64,000 nucleotides of DNA from Pseudoclavibacter sp. AY1H1 (GTDB lineage: Bacteria; Actinomycetota; Actinomycetes; Actinomycetales; Microbacteriaceae), in contig NZ_PSXX01000001.1 in the NCBI RefSeq assembly GCF_002931055.1, positions 248,001 through 312,000 of the forward strand, in the 5' to 3' direction. The notes beneath the pieces were generated by a model. That model was not told the origin of the DNA, did not search any database, and saw only the letters and a list, made by a program, of their open reading frames with translations. Every line of letters begins with the position of its first letter. Position 1 is the first letter of the stretch. The position numbers were made by a program, and so were the translations under genes. Positions 1 through 10,535 of this stretch are shown here, in pieces.

Positions 1-1564
1 CGACCTCGTCCTCCCGCCCGCCCGCGGCGAAGCCTCAGAGCAGGACGACGCACGCGACGAGGACCAGGGCCGCGCCGGCCAGCGCAAGCGCGGTCGCGGT
101 CGTGGACGCCGTGGTCGCGGAGCCGACAACGAGCAGGGCACGGACAACGCTGAGCCGGCCGCCAAGCAGGATGAGGCGCCAGCAGAGCAGAGCGGCGACG
201 TGCAGGACGACGAGCAGCAGGGCGGACGCCGCCAGCGCGGACGCTCTCGCGGACGCGGCGGCGAGCAGGCACAGGGCCGTCCCGAGACCCCGCAGGCCCA
301 GGACGCTCCGTCCGACGACGAGACCGACGAGCAGCGCCGCAGCCGCGGCGGACGCTACCGCGACCGCAAGCGCGGACGCGGAGGCGCTGAGGACACCGAG
401 CCGGAGATCGCAGCCGACGACGTCCTCCTGCCCATCGCCGGCATCCTCGACGTCCTCGACAACTACGCCTTCGTCCGCACCAGCGGCTACCTCCCGGGAC
501 CCAACGACGTCTACGTGTCGCTCGCGCAGGTCAAGAAGTACCAGCTCCGCAAGGGCGACGCCGTCGTCGGCGCCATCCGCCAGCCGCGCGAGGGCGAGAA
601 CCAGCACGGCCGCCAGAAGTTCAACGCGATCGTCCGGTTCGACGCCATCAACGGCCAGTCGCCGGAGGAGCCGCGCCAGCGTCCCGACTTCGACTCGCTG
701 ACCGCGCTCTACCCGCAGGAGCGTCTCCGTCTCGAGACGAGCGAAGATCGCGTCGCGACTCGACTCATGGACCTCTTCGCGCCCATCGGCAAGGGCACAC
801 GTGGCCTCATCGTCGCCCCGCCCAAGTCGGGCAAATCGATCGTCCTCGAGCAGGTCGCAGCTGCCGTCGCGAAGAACAGCCCAGACGTGCACCTCATGGT
901 CGTCCTCATCGACGAGCGTCCCGAAGAGGTGACGCACATGCAGCGCACCATCCAGGGCGAGGTCGTCGCGGCCACCTTCGACCTCCCGGCCGACGACCAG
1001 ACGACCGTCGCGGAACTCGCCATCGAGCGAGCCAAGCGCCTCGTCGAGCTCGGCCACGACGTCGTCGTGCTGCTCGACGGCGTCACCCAGCTGTGCCGCG
1101 CCTACAACCTCGCGGCACCCGCATCCGGACGCATCCTGCCCGGCGGCGTCGACGCGTCCGCGCTCACCCCCGTTCGACGCTTCTTCGGCTCCGCCAAGAA
1201 CGTCGAGAACGGCGGATCGCTCACGATCCTCGCCACGGCGATGATCGGCACCGGCTCCAAGACCGAGGACACCATCCTCGAGTCGTTCGCGGGAACCGGG
1301 AACATGGAGCTTCGCCTCTCGCGCGACATCGCCGACAAGCGCGTCTTCCCGGCCATCGACATCTCGCACTCGCAGACGCTCCGCGAGGAGCAGCTGCTCA
1401 CGCCGCAGGAAGTCGAAGCGACCTGGAGCATCCGCCGTGGGCTCACGGGAGGCAACGCGCTCCTGTCGCTCGAAGCCGTCCTGGCACGAGTCGCCAGCAC
1501 GACCACCAACGCAGAGTTCCTCGCTTCCGTCGCGAAGCAGCCCATCCGCGCAGCCAAGGCGTAG
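1..1564 (+). CDS. rho: Transcription termination factor Rho (5'-truncated by window edge)
   Basis: Hexameric RNA-dependent ATPase/translocase that terminates transcription. The frame is open from the first base, so the true start lies upstream. The visible N-terminal part (to about base 400) is Arg/Gly/Asp-rich and low in complexity, as in actinobacterial Rho. It is followed by the cold-shock-like primary RNA-binding domain, then the RecA-type ATPase with Walker A APPKSGKS near bases 814-838 and the Walker B-like [11 protein letters not shown] near 1063-1095. The C-terminal end is complete. prfA starts 2 bases after its stop codon, so the two are likely co-transcribed. Identity is clear; only the N-terminal extent is unknown. 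Confidence 0.97.
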   Translation, partial: DLVLPPARGEASEQDDARDEDQGRAGQRKRGRGRGRRGRGADNEQGTDNAEPAAKQDEAPAEQSGDVQDDEQQGGRRQRGRSRGRGGEQAQGRPETPQAQDAPSDDETDEQRRSRGGRYRDRKRGRGGAEDTEPEIAADDVLLPIAGILDVLDNYAFVRTSGYLPGPNDVYVSLAQVKKYQLRKGDAVVGAIRQPREGENQHGRQKFNAIVRFDAINGQSPEEPRQRPDFDSLTALYPQERLRLETSEDRVATRLMDLFAPIGKGTRGLIVAPPKSGKSIVLEQVAAAVAKNSPDVHLMVVLIDERPEEVTHMQRTIQGEVVAATFDLPADDQTTVAELAIERAKRLVELGHDVVVLLDGVTQLCRAYNLAAPASGRILPGGVDASALTPVRRFFGSAKNVENGGSLTILATAMIGTGSKTEDTILESFAGTGNMELRLSRDIADKRVFPAIDISHSQTLREEQLLTPQEVEATWSIRRGLTGGNALLSLEAVLARVASTTTNAEFLASVAKQPIRAAKA

Positions 1565-1566
1565 TC

Positions 1567-2664
1567 GTGGCCAGACACGAGATGGCCGACTCCGTTCGGC
1601 AGCTTCGCGCCGAGCACGAAGACCTGCAGGAGCAGCTCGCCGACCCCGAGCTGCACGCCAACCCGGCGCGCGCCAAGAAGGTCAACAGGCGCTACGCGCA
1701 GCTCGCGCAGATCCTCGCGGCGGACGCCTCGAGGGCCGAGCTCGAGGACGACCTCGAGGCGGCGCGAGAGCTCGCGAAGGAAGACGAGTCGTTCGCGGAA
1801 GAGGTTCCCGTGCTGGAGGAGAACCTGCGCGTCGCGCAGGAGAAGCTCCGCCGCCTCCTCATCCCGCGTGACCCCGACGATGGACGCGACGTCATCATGG
1901 AGATCAAGGGCGGTGAGGGCGGCGAGGAATCGGCGCTCTTCGCCGCCGACCTCCTCCGCATGTACTCGCACTACGCGGAGCAGCGCGGCTGGAAGACCGA
2001 GATCATCTCCTCGACGGAGAGCGACCTCGGTGGCTTCAAGGACGTCCAGGTCGCCATCAAGGGCAATGCGAACGACCCGGCACTCGGTGTGTGGGCCAGC
2101 CTCAAGTACGAGGGTGGCGTGCACCGCGTCCAGCGGGTGCCGGCGACCGAGTCGCAGGGCCGCATCCACACCTCGACGACGGGCGTGCTCGTCTTCCCCG
2201 AGGTCGATGAGCCCGAGGAGATCGAGGTCAGCCCGAACGACCTCAAGATCGACGTCTTCCGTTCCTCAGGCCCTGGCGGCCAGTCGGTGAACACGACGGA
2301 CTCGGCGGTGCGCATCACGCACATCCCGACCGGCATCGTCGTGTCGATGCAGAACGAGAAGAGCCAGATCCAGAACCGCGCCGCCGGCATGCGAGTGCTG
2401 CTCGCGAGGCTGCTCGCTCACCAGCAGGAGCAGATCGCCGCGGCTGAGTCGGAAGCCCGCTCCGGCCAGATCCGCACCATGGATCGCTCCGAGCGCATCC
2501 GCACGTACAACTTCCCGGAGAACCGCATTGCGGATCACCGGACGGGGTACAAGTCGTACAACCTCGACCACGTGATGAACGGGGCCCTCGGTCCGGTCAT
2601 CCAGTCGGCCATCGCTGCCGACGAGGAAGCCCGGCTCGCGGCGCTCTCCGGCAACGACGACTAG
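1567..2664 (+). CDS. prfA: Peptide chain release factor 1
   Basis: Class I release factor that reads UAA/UAG and triggers peptidyl-tRNA hydrolysis. The RF1-specific PAT tripeptide is at residues 192-194 and the catalytic GGQ at 237-239, in the context SGPGGQSVN. The length of 365 residues is normal. The GTG at 1567 ([10 protein letters not shown]) follows the rho stop by 2 bases; an in-frame ATG at 1582 is an alternative. The usual partner prmC is not directly next: a minus-strand cysK-cysE pair lies between them. A strong hairpin follows the gene. Confidence 0.97.
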   Translation: MARHEMADSVRQLRAEHEDLQEQLADPELHANPARAKKVNRRYAQLAQILAADASRAELEDDLEAARELAKEDESFAEEVPVLEENLRVAQEKLRRLLIPRDPDDGRDVIMEIKGGEGGEESALFAADLLRMYSHYAEQRGWKTEIISSTESDLGGFKDVQVAIKGNANDPALGVWASLKYEGGVHRVQRVPATESQGRIHTSTTGVLVFPEVDEPEEIEVSPNDLKIDVFRSSGPGGQSVNTTDSAVRITHIPTGIVVSMQNEKSQIQNRAAGMRVLLARLLAHQQEQIAAAESEARSGQIRTMDRSERIRTYNFPENRIADHRTGYKSYNLDHVMNGALGPVIQSAIAADEEARLAALSGNDD

Positions 2665-2681
2665 ACGCACCACCGCAACGC

Positions 2682-2717
2682 GAGACGGCGACCAGCAGAT
2701 CTGCTGGTCGCCGTCTC
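2682..2717 (+). terminator. Long perfect palindrome after prfA, likely terminator
   Basis: A 17-base arm, GAGACGGCGACCAGCAG, pairs perfectly with its complement across a central AT, making a 36-base palindrome 17 bases after the prfA stop. It is followed by a short pyrimidine run (TCTCTGTCTG) rather than a true T tract. Being symmetrical, it could also stop transcripts arriving from the cysE side. Confidence 0.75.
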
Positions 2718-2796
2718 TCTGTCTGCAACGCGGAGACGTCCGCAGTGCTTAGACCTCTACAGGCCGATGCATCCCGCTGGTTCGGGTCGAACCTTT

Positions 2797-2813
2797 GAGA
2801 TCTTTTAGATCTC
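2797..2813 (-). terminator. Small hairpin over the cysE stop codon
   Basis: GAGATCT-AAA-AGATCTC read on the minus strand; the cysE TAA stop is inside the hairpin. A second small inverted repeat, GGTTCG-GGT-CGAACC, lies just beyond at 2779-2793. Together they may end the cysK-cysE transcript, but neither is followed by a T run. Confidence 0.4.
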
Positions 2814-3407
2814 GTAGTATCCGACCAGATCCTGTTCCGCGGAGGTCCGCTGGCGGATGCGTGCCGGAACCCCCGTCAGCACGGAGTTGGGCGGTGCGTC
2901 GCGCGTGACGACCGCGTTCGCACCCACTCGCGAGTCGTCGCCCACCGTGATGTTGCCGAGGAGCTTCGCCCCGGCTCCGATCAGGACGCGGCTTCCGACC
3001 GTTGGGTGCCGCTTGACGCGATGACCCGACGTGCCTCCGAGCGTGACGCCGTGGTAGATGAGGACATCGTCCCCGACGATCGCCGTCTCGCCGATGACGA
3101 TGCCCATGCCGTGGTCGATCACGACTCTGCGGCCGATCCGGGCACCGGGATGGATCTCGACACCGGTCGCGAAGCGATTGAACTGCGAGAGCGTGCGCGC
3201 GAGCAGTTTCGTGCCAGGGCGCATCCAGAGCGTGTGGGCCGCGCGGTGCAGCCACAGGGCGTGGAGTCCCGAGTAGTTGACGACGATCTCGAGCTTCGAG
3301 CGGGCCGCCGGGTCGTTCTTCCGCGTCGCCGCGATGTCCTCCCTGACCCGACGCCAAACGCCGACACCATGCGGTGCCGGCGTTCGACGAGGAGCTGCCG
3401 TTGCCAC
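2805..3407 (-). CDS. cysE: Serine O-acetyltransferase
   Basis: Makes O-acetylserine from serine and acetyl-CoA, the first step of cysteine synthesis. The 200-residue protein has a helical N-terminal region and a C-terminal left-handed beta-helix of hexapeptide repeats. It carries the family signature [17 protein letters not shown] with the expected catalytic His, and the CoA-loop region [15 protein letters not shown]. The GTG start lies 3 bases after the cysK stop codon, so the two genes form a cysK-cysE operon whose products are consecutive enzymes. No clear Shine-Dalgarno site is visible, suggesting coupled translation. Confidence 0.95.
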   Translation of the reverse strand: MATAAPRRTPAPHGVGVWRRVREDIAATRKNDPAARSKLEIVVNYSGLHALWLHRAAHTLWMRPGTKLLARTLSQFNRFATGVEIHPGARIGRRVVIDHGMGIVIGETAIVGDDVLIYHGVTLGGTSGHRVKRHPTVGSRVLIGAGAKLLGNITVGDDSRVGANAVVTRDAPPNSVLTGVPARIRQRTSAEQDLVGYYEI

Positions 3408-3410
3408 TCG

Positions 3411-4346
3411 CTAGTCGCGCAGGTCGTCGAAGAGCACCGTCGAGAGGTAGCGCTCGCCGGTGTCGCAGATGATGACGACGATGTTCTTCCCTGCGTTCTC
3501 CGGACGCCTTCCGATCTCGAGAGCGGCCCAGAGGTTCGCTCCGCTCGAGATGCCGCTGAAGATGCCCTCGGTCGAGGTCAGTGCGCGGGAGACGCGGATG
3601 CTGTCCTCGAGTGTTGCGTCGAGCACCTCGTCGATGACGTCACGGTCGAGCACATCGGGAACAAAGTTCGCGCCGAGGCCCTGGATCTTGTGCGGCCCGG
3701 CCTTGCCCTCCGTGAGGAGCGGCGAGTCCTTGGGCTCGACGGCCACGATCTTGACGTCGGGCTTGCGCTCCTTGAGCACCTGCCCGACACCGGAGATGGT
3801 GCCGCCCGTGCCGACACCGGCGACGAAGATGTCGACCTCGCCGTCGGTGTCCGCCCAGATCTCCTCCGCCGTCGTCTCGCGGTGGATCTCCACGTTGGCT
3901 TCGTTCTCGAACTGTCGGGCGAGGATCGCGCCAGGCGTCTCGGCGACGATCTCCTTGGCGCGTGCGACGGCTCCGCGCATGCCCTCTGGGCCTGGCGTGA
4001 GCACGAGCTCCGCGCCGAAGGCCTTCAGGAGCTGGCGGCGCTCGATGGACATGGTCTCGGGCATCGCCAGGATGACGCGGTAGCCACGGGAGGCGCCGAG
4101 CATGGCGAGCGCGATACCCGTGTTGCCCGACGTGCCCTCGACGATCGTCCCACCGGGCTGCAGCTCGCCACTCTGCTCAGCTGCGCGGATGATGCCAAGG
4201 CCCAGGCGGTCCTTGACGGAGGAGCCAGGACCGAAGAACTCGAGCTTGGCGAGGATGTTCGCGCCGGTGTCGTTGATGCGGCCGAGCTTGACGAGCGGGG
4301 TGCGGCCGACGACCTCGGTGATGTCGTTGTAGATCTTTCCAGTCAC
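3411..4346 (-). CDS. cysK: Cysteine synthase A (O-acetylserine sulfhydrylase)
   Basis: PLP enzyme that converts O-acetylserine and sulfide to cysteine. The PLP lysine is K45 in GSSVKDRLG and the substrate/PLP loop TSGNTG is at 72-77. Glycine-rich GTGGTISG and the C-terminal [10 protein letters not shown] are also present. The start was set at the GTG at 4346 because it begins the conserved [19 protein letters not shown] stretch and has an AGAAGGG ribosome site 6-7 bases upstream; the frame stays open 26 codons further up without family similarity. First gene of a two-gene operon with cysE, divergent from prmC. Confidence 0.96.
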   Translation of the reverse strand: MTGKIYNDITEVVGRTPLVKLGRINDTGANILAKLEFFGPGSSVKDRLGLGIIRAAEQSGELQPGGTIVEGTSGNTGIALAMLGASRGYRVILAMPETMSIERRQLLKAFGAELVLTPGPEGMRGAVARAKEIVAETPGAILARQFENEANVEIHRETTAEEIWADTDGEVDIFVAGVGTGGTISGVGQVLKERKPDVKIVAVEPKDSPLLTEGKAGPHKIQGLGANFVPDVLDRDVIDEVLDATLEDSIRVSRALTSTEGIFSGISSGANLWAALEIGRRPENAGKNIVVIICDTGERYLSTVLFDDLRD

Positions 4347-4471
4347 TTCGTGCCCTTCTGGGATGCTGTGTGAACTTCGTGGGAGTCGCTGGCTGCGTCC
4401 GCCCGCGGCAATCGTCCCAATCATCTCCCTCGCGAATGCTGTGGATGACGCCGCGAGTCGATGTGCGGAAG

Positions 4472-4477
4472 ACTCTA
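4472..4477 (-). promoter_or_regulatory. Putative -10 for cysK-cysE
   Basis: TAGAGT on the minus strand, the same hexamer seen upstream of pnp. It would give a leader of about 115 bases before the cysK GTG. No cysteine-rich leader peptide or recognisable riboswitch was seen in that leader. Confidence 0.35.
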
Positions 4478-4492
4478 CCCATGATCTTGCAC

Positions 4493-5392
4493 ATGGACGA
4501 GCTGCGGAAGCGGGTTCGCGAACAGCTGAAGGCGGCCGGTATCGCGGACGAACGCACCGAGACGGACATCCTCCTCGCAGCGGTGCTGCGCGTCCCCCGC
4601 GGCGAGGTGCAGATGCGTTCGCTTCTCGGTCGCGAGGTGTCCGAGGGGGACGCTCAGGCCGTGACGAAGGCGGCGTCGCGTCGTGCGCGTCGCGAACCGC
4701 TCCAGCATGTCACCGGACGGGCTCCGTTCATCGACATGGAGCTGGCGGTGGGACCCGGGGCGTTCGTCCCGCGCCCGGAGACGGAATCGCTGGTCACGGC
4801 TGCGGTCGAACTCCTCGGCCGCGCAGGTCCGGCACCGGCGGGGCTCACGGGCGTCGACGTCGGGTCCGGCACCGGGGCCGTCGCGCTCGGCGTGGCTCGC
4901 CTCCACGGAGGCATCAGGATGACGGCGATCGAGCGATCCAGTGCCGCCTGGCCCTGGCTGCGGTCCAACGTCGCGAGCTATGGCGAGGGGGCGGTGGCCA
5001 CGTTCTTCGGGGACGCCGCCCGCATGTTCGCGGCGCTCCCGTCGGGGTCGCTCGACCTCGTGGTCTCCAACCCTCCTTACGTACCGGCGGCGAACCGCCC
5101 GGAGAGCAGGGAGGTCTGGCACCACGACCCCGAGGTGGCGCTCTACTCGGGCCGGGACGGCCTCGACTTCATCCGGAAGCTCGCGACCTGGTCTGCCCTT
5201 GCCCTCCGACCAGAGGGCGTCCTCGTCGTCGAGCACGAGGACACCCAGGGTGCAGAGATTCGCGAGATCTTCGGCAGCGCGGGCTTCCGCAGCGCAGCGA
5301 CCGCCAGAGACTTCACCGGCCGTGACCGCATCACATCTGCCGTCCGCTCCGCGTCGAACGAGGATGACTCCGGCCGCCCGGCTATCATGTGA
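4493..5392 (+). CDS. prmC: Release factor glutamine methyltransferase PrmC (HemK)
   Basis: SAM-dependent enzyme that N5-methylates the glutamine of the release-factor GGQ motif, so it acts on the prfA product encoded just upstream. The NPPY active-site motif is at residues 193-196 (SNPPYVPAA). The SAM-binding loop reads [14 protein letters not shown], and the N-terminal helical recognition domain is present. The 299 residues are slightly above the family norm. The ATG at 4493 was chosen; an in-frame ATG at 4481 adds four residues. It is split from prfA by the divergent cysK-cysE pair. Confidence 0.94.
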   Translation: MDELRKRVREQLKAAGIADERTETDILLAAVLRVPRGEVQMRSLLGREVSEGDAQAVTKAASRRARREPLQHVTGRAPFIDMELAVGPGAFVPRPETESLVTAAVELLGRAGPAPAGLTGVDVGSGTGAVALGVARLHGGIRMTAIERSSAAWPWLRSNVASYGEGAVATFFGDAARMFAALPSGSLDLVVSNPPYVPAANRPESREVWHHDPEVALYSGRDGLDFIRKLATWSALALRPEGVLVVEHEDTQGAEIREIFGSAGFRSAATARDFTGRDRITSAVRSASNEDDSGRPAIM

Positions 5393-5398
5393 CGAAGA

Positions 5399-6172
5399 AT
5401 GGGACAGATCTACGCCACCACAGACTCACTCGACCTCCTGGCAGCGGTCCGTGCGGCACGCACGGCCATCGCGAGCGGCGAGGTCATCGTCATGCCGACC
5501 GACACGGTCTACGGCATAGCCGCAGACGCCTTCTCGGCGCAAGCGGTCCAGCGTCTCCTCGACGCCAAGGGGCGCACCAGGGCGACGCCGCCGCCGGTGC
5601 TCGTCGCGAACCACGAGACGCTCGACGCGCTCGCTGAGAACGTGCATCCCCTCGCCCGTCAGCTCTTCGAGCGCTTCGCGCCAGGGCCGTTGACCGTCAT
5701 CCTGCAGGCCCGTGGATCGCTGCAGTGGGACCTCGGCGACACGAACGGCACCGTCGCCCTGCGCATCCCCGACAGCAGGCTCGCTCGCGAACTCCTGAAG
5801 GAGACGGGGCCGCTCGCGGTCTCGAGCGCGAACAAGCACGGTGAGCCGGCGGCCACGACAGCAGAGGAAGCGCTGGCAGCGCTCGGGGATGCCGTTGGAG
5901 TCTTCCTCGACGGCGGCCCTGCCGGGGGAGAGGCATCGACGATCGTGGATGCGACGCCGCTCACGCGGGGCGAGCCAGCGCGCATCGTTCGGCAGGGGGC
6001 TCTCTCCCGGGCACTCATCGAGGAGGTGCTCGGCGACAAGCTGGCGCCGTTCGACGCCGTCGAACCCGCGGGCGACCCGAGCGGGGAGACCGTCGCGCTC
6101 AGCTCGCCGGACGCCGAGCCTGCCGAGGAGACCCGCTCGCGAGCAGAGCCGGCAGCGGGGCACGAGTCCTAG
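5399..6172 (+). CDS. tsaC: L-threonylcarbamoyladenylate synthase (TsaC/Sua5 family)
   Basis: Makes threonylcarbamoyl-AMP for the t6A37 modification of ANN-decoding tRNAs. The YrdC fold shows GEVIVMPTDTVYGIAADA near residues 23-40, the nucleotide/substrate motif KGRTRATPPPVLV and the SSANKHGEPA segment. The last 50 or so residues are Ala/Pro/Glu-rich and unlike the core. It starts 6 bases after prmC and leads into the wecA-atp block, the usual actinobacterial order. Confidence 0.93.
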   Translation: MGQIYATTDSLDLLAAVRAARTAIASGEVIVMPTDTVYGIAADAFSAQAVQRLLDAKGRTRATPPPVLVANHETLDALAENVHPLARQLFERFAPGPLTVILQARGSLQWDLGDTNGTVALRIPDSRLARELLKETGPLAVSSANKHGEPAATTAEEALAALGDAVGVFLDGGPAGGEASTIVDATPLTRGEPARIVRQGALSRALIEEVLGDKLAPFDAVEPAGDPSGETVALSSPDAEPAEETRSRAEPAAGHES

Positions 6173-6173
6173 C

Positions 6174-7385
6174 GTGCGGATCTATCTCGCCCTCGTCGTC
6201 GGCACAGCGCTGGTCACGCTCGTGCTCGTCTACGTGGTCTGGCGACTCGCCATGCGCTTCGAGTGGTATCCGCCGGTGCGCGAGCGCGACGTCCACACGA
6301 CCCCGAAGCCGCGCCTCGGCGGTGTCGCGATGTTCGTCGGCATGCTGCTCGCACTGGCGGCGGCATCCCAGATCCCCTTCTTCTCCCTCGTCTTCGAGCA
6401 GCCGGGGCGCATCTGGGCACTCGTCGGGGCCGCATCCCTCATCGTCCTCATCGGGGTCATCGACGACTTCATCGATCTGGACTGGATGACGAAGCTCGCG
6501 GGGCAGGTCCTCGCAGCCATCCTCCTCGCCTGGCAGGGAGTCGCCATCACATCGCTGCCGATCGGCGGTATCACGGTCGGCTCGCAGTGGATGTCGATCG
6601 CCATCACCGTGCTCGCCGTCGTCCTCGTCATGAACGCGGTGAACTTCATCGATGGCCTCGATGGCCTCGTGGCAGGTGTGGCGATCATCGCCAACGGCGT
6701 CTTCCTCGTCTACAGCTACGTGCTCAGCGAGTTCGCGGGCCAGACCGGCCGCTTCACCATGGGGGCGCTGCTCTCCGCCATCGTCATCGGCATCTGCCTC
6801 GGCTTCCTCGTGCTGAACTGGTACCCCTCCAAGATGTTCATGGGGGACGGGGGAGCGCTCCTCGTCGGCCTCCTCATGGCTGCCAGCGCGGTTGCCGTGA
6901 CCGGCGAGGTCGACCCGCAGACCATCAGTCGGACGGAACTCTGGCCGGCCTTCCTGCCCATGATCATCCCGTTCGCCGTTCTGATCGTCCCGCTGCTCGA
7001 CTTCTCTCTCGCCGTCTTCCGGCGGATGAGGGCGGGCAAGTCTCCCTTCACGGCCGACCGCAAGCATCTCCACCACAGGCTGCTCGACATGGGCCACTCC
7101 CAGCGATGGGCGGTCGTCGTGTTCTACTCCTGGACCGCGGTCGTGTCCGTTGGCGCGCTCATGGCATTCGCGGCCGATCTCATCTCGATCCCCATCGGCG
7201 TCGTCATCGGCTTCGTCGTCGTCGGCTTCGTCGCCTGCACACTCGCCACCATGGCACCGATCAGCCGACGGAAGGCTCTCGAGCGTCGGGCGCAGAAAGC
7301 GCCGGGAGAGAGCCCCCACGACGAGCTGGCTGAAGCAAACGCCTCGCTGCTCAAAGCAGCACCCGAATCCGGAATGGACGCATGA
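6174..7385 (+). CDS. wecA: Undecaprenyl-phosphate GlcNAc-1-phosphate transferase family (WecA/MraY-like)
   Basis: Polytopic membrane enzyme that transfers a sugar-1-phosphate to undecaprenyl phosphate, starting a cell-wall glycan. The 403-residue protein has around ten or eleven hydrophobic segments. It carries the family's cytoplasmic motifs IDDFIDLDWMTKL, NFIDGLDGLVAGV and MFMGDGGALLVG, and a C-terminal His motif, HHRLLDMGHS, typical of the WecA branch rather than MraY. The GTG start lies 1 base after the tsaC stop. Its position before atpI-atpB is the normal one in actinobacteria. The exact sugar is not readable from sequence. Confidence 0.9.
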   Translation: MRIYLALVVGTALVTLVLVYVVWRLAMRFEWYPPVRERDVHTTPKPRLGGVAMFVGMLLALAAASQIPFFSLVFEQPGRIWALVGAASLIVLIGVIDDFIDLDWMTKLAGQVLAAILLAWQGVAITSLPIGGITVGSQWMSIAITVLAVVLVMNAVNFIDGLDGLVAGVAIIANGVFLVYSYVLSEFAGQTGRFTMGALLSAIVIGICLGFLVLNWYPSKMFMGDGGALLVGLLMAASAVAVTGEVDPQTISRTELWPAFLPMIIPFAVLIVPLLDFSLAVFRRMRAGKSPFTADRKHLHHRLLDMGHSQRWAVVVFYSWTAVVSVGALMAFAADLISIPIGVVIGFVVVGFVACTLATMAPISRRKALERRAQKAPGESPHDELAEANASLLKAAPESGMDA

Positions 7386-7822
7386 ACTCCTCCACGACCC
7401 CCACCTCTGTGCCGATCTTCAAGAGCATCCTGAAGTGGTCCGTCGTCGTCGCGATCGCCGTCGCGGTCCTCGGCGGCGCCATCGGCTTCCTCGCGGTCGG
7501 CATCAACGGACTCTGGAGCGCGCTCTTCGCCGCTGCCATCACGCTCCTCTTCACCGGCATCACGGTCGTCTCCGTGATCCTCGCCTCGCACCTCGATCAG
7601 ATCTTCTTCATGGCGACGATCCTCGGCGCCTGGATCCTCAAGTTCATCGTCTTCCTCGGCGCGCTGTTCCTCATCAGGGACCTGCCGATCGTGCACCTCT
7701 TCACCCTCTGGCTGTGCCTGGTCGTCGCCGTGATCGCGACCGTGGTCGTCGATGTCGTCTGCGTCGTGCGCGGCCGCATGGGGAACGTCAGCGACGTTCG
7801 ACTGCCCGGCGACGACAAATAG
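7382..7822 (+). CDS. atpI: AtpI-like small membrane protein
   Basis: A 146-residue protein with four hydrophobic segments, sitting immediately before the Fo genes as AtpI/UncI proteins do; those are assembly or ion-handling partners of the c-ring. It overlaps the upstream stop by the ATGA arrangement, so translation is coupled to wecA. Sequence similarity to AtpI cannot be proved by eye; the call rests on topology and position. Confidence 0.65.
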   Translation: MNSSTTPTSVPIFKSILKWSVVVAIAVAVLGGAIGFLAVGINGLWSALFAAAITLLFTGITVVSVILASHLDQIFFMATILGAWILKFIVFLGALFLIRDLPIVHLFTLWLCLVVAVIATVVVDVVCVVRGRMGNVSDVRLPGDDK

Positions 7823-7876
7823 TAGAAAAGTTCCGCCTGGAGGCCAGAAGTGCACTCCTGCCTGGGGATTTCTTGA

Positions 7877-7882
7877 TAGGCT
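7877..7882 (+). promoter_or_regulatory. Putative -10 (TAGGCT) for the ATP synthase operon
   Basis: TAGGCT lies 7 bases before the GTG at 7890, giving a predicted transcript whose first codon is that GTG. This would be an internal promoter for atpB-atpC in the gap after the AtpI-like gene. The same hexamer occurs before several other genes in the window. Confidence 0.5.
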
Positions 7883-7915
7883 GATCCAGGTGCGCCGAGA
7901 AGGGGTCCTTCCCGT

Positions 7916-9113
<1,198 letters not shown>

Positions 9114-9125
9114 GCGGGTCCGCAC

Positions 9126-9692
9126 ATGAGCACTTTCGCACTGTCGGCGGTTACGTCGACTCTCGCAGCGGAAGAGGGCAACGTCCTCCTTCCCGCTACG
9201 TATGACATCGTCTGGTCGGCGGTCGTCTTCGTTGTGCTCGGATTCTTCTTCTGGAAGTTCGCCATCCCGGCGCTCCGCAAGGTGCTCGACGAGCGCGAAG
9301 CGCAGATCGAGGGCGGCATCCGCAAGGCGGAGATCGCTCAGGCCGAGGCTGCTGCCAAGCGCGACGAGAACGAGAAGCTTCTCGCTGCGGCACGAACCGA
9401 AGCTGCGGAGATCCGCGAGCAGGCTCGAGTCGACGCAGATCAGATCAAGGTCCAGAAGAAGGCCGAGACGCAGGCTGAGCTCGACCGCATGACCGCCTCC
9501 GCCAAGGCTCAGATCGAGGCGGAGCGCCAGACGGCGATCGTCTCGCTCCGCGCCGAGGTCGGCACGCTTGCACTCGACCTCGCCTCCGGCGTCGTCGGGG
9601 AGAGCCTGCGCGAGGACAACCGCTCGACGGCCTACGTCGACCGGTTCCTGAGCGAGCTCGACAACGACCAGAAGGCAGGAACGCACAGCTGA
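9126..9692 (+). CDS. atpF: ATP synthase Fo subunit b
   Basis: Peripheral stalk subunit. It has one membrane segment near residues 30-50 (IVWSAVVFVVLGFFFWKF) followed by a long Ala/Glu/Lys/Arg-rich helical region that forms the stalk. It is 188 residues long. The stop codon overlaps the atpH start by one base, which couples translation. Confidence 0.96.
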   Translation: MSTFALSAVTSTLAAEEGNVLLPATYDIVWSAVVFVVLGFFFWKFAIPALRKVLDEREAQIEGGIRKAEIAQAEAAAKRDENEKLLAAARTEAAEIREQARVDADQIKVQKKAETQAELDRMTASAKAQIEAERQTAIVSLRAEVGTLALDLASGVVGESLREDNRSTAYVDRFLSELDNDQKAGTHS

Positions 9693-10483
9693 TGGGAAGC
9701 GCGACCAGACACGCACTGGCAGCCCTCAAGAACAGCGTCGACGGCTGGGGCCAGGCAGAGCTGCAGGATGCTGAGCAGGTGTTCGCCGCGGTCAACGCTG
9801 CGGGTGCCAACCAGCACCTCCTCGTTGCACTGTCGAACCCGGCCGCCGACGTCAGCGCCAGGCGCGAGCTCGCGGTGAGGGTCTTCGGCTCTCACCTGAG
9901 CCCGCGCGCGCTGCAGCTCCTTCAGGATGCTGTCAGCCAGACCTGGTCGAGCAACCATGAGTTCGCGCTCGGCCTGCAGGAACTCGCAGTCCGTGCGACG
10001 GCGCAGACCGCAGGGGAGCAGTCGGCTATCGCCGCCGAGCTCACCACGGTCGCCGACACGATCAGCGCCAACCCGGAGCTCGAGCTCACCCTCGGCTCTC
10101 GTCTCGGCGACTCGGCCGTGAAGGCGAAGCTCATCGAGCGTCTCTTCGCGGGCAAGATCAGCGCGCCAAGCCTGCTGATCCTCCGAGAGCTCGTGGGAAA
10201 CCCGCTCGGCCGCCGCACTCGTCGCCTCCTCACCTGGGCAGGCGAAGTGGTCGCCGACCAGGCAGGTCGCTCCGTCGCAACGGTCACCGTCGCAAGTCCG
10301 CTCGCCCCCGAGCAGCTCGCGAAGCTCGAGGCCGGTCTGACACGTCGATTCAACCGACGCGTCTCCGTCACGACGATCATCGACCCGAAGATCATCGGCG
10401 GCCTGCGCGTGCAGCTTGGCGATGACGTGATCGACGACAGCGTCGCCGCTCGACTCAACAACCTCCGCCTGCAGCTCGCCTGA
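9692..10483 (+). CDS. atpH: ATP synthase F1 subunit delta
   Basis: Links the peripheral stalk to the top of F1. The 263-residue form is the long actinobacterial type (the E. coli protein is about 177). The C-terminal part has the family signature [20 protein letters not shown]. It overlaps atpF by one base and is followed by atpA after about 50 bases. Confidence 0.95.
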   Translation: MGSATRHALAALKNSVDGWGQAELQDAEQVFAAVNAAGANQHLLVALSNPAADVSARRELAVRVFGSHLSPRALQLLQDAVSQTWSSNHEFALGLQELAVRATAQTAGEQSAIAAELTTVADTISANPELELTLGSRLGDSAVKAKLIERLFAGKISAPSLLILRELVGNPLGRRTRRLLTWAGEVVADQAGRSVATVTVASPLAPEQLAKLEAGLTRRFNRRVSVTTIIDPKIIGGLRVQLGDDVIDDSVAARLNNLRLQLA

Positions 10484-10535
10484 GCCTCACGCACTGAAAC
10501 TCTCGGGGCGAGGCCCCGGACGACAAGGGAAGAAC

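Noticed and set aside
4347-4471. Cysteine-rich leader peptide upstream of cysK
   Set aside because: No Cys codon run appears in any short frame of the leader; the only extension is 26 codons in frame with cysK itself.
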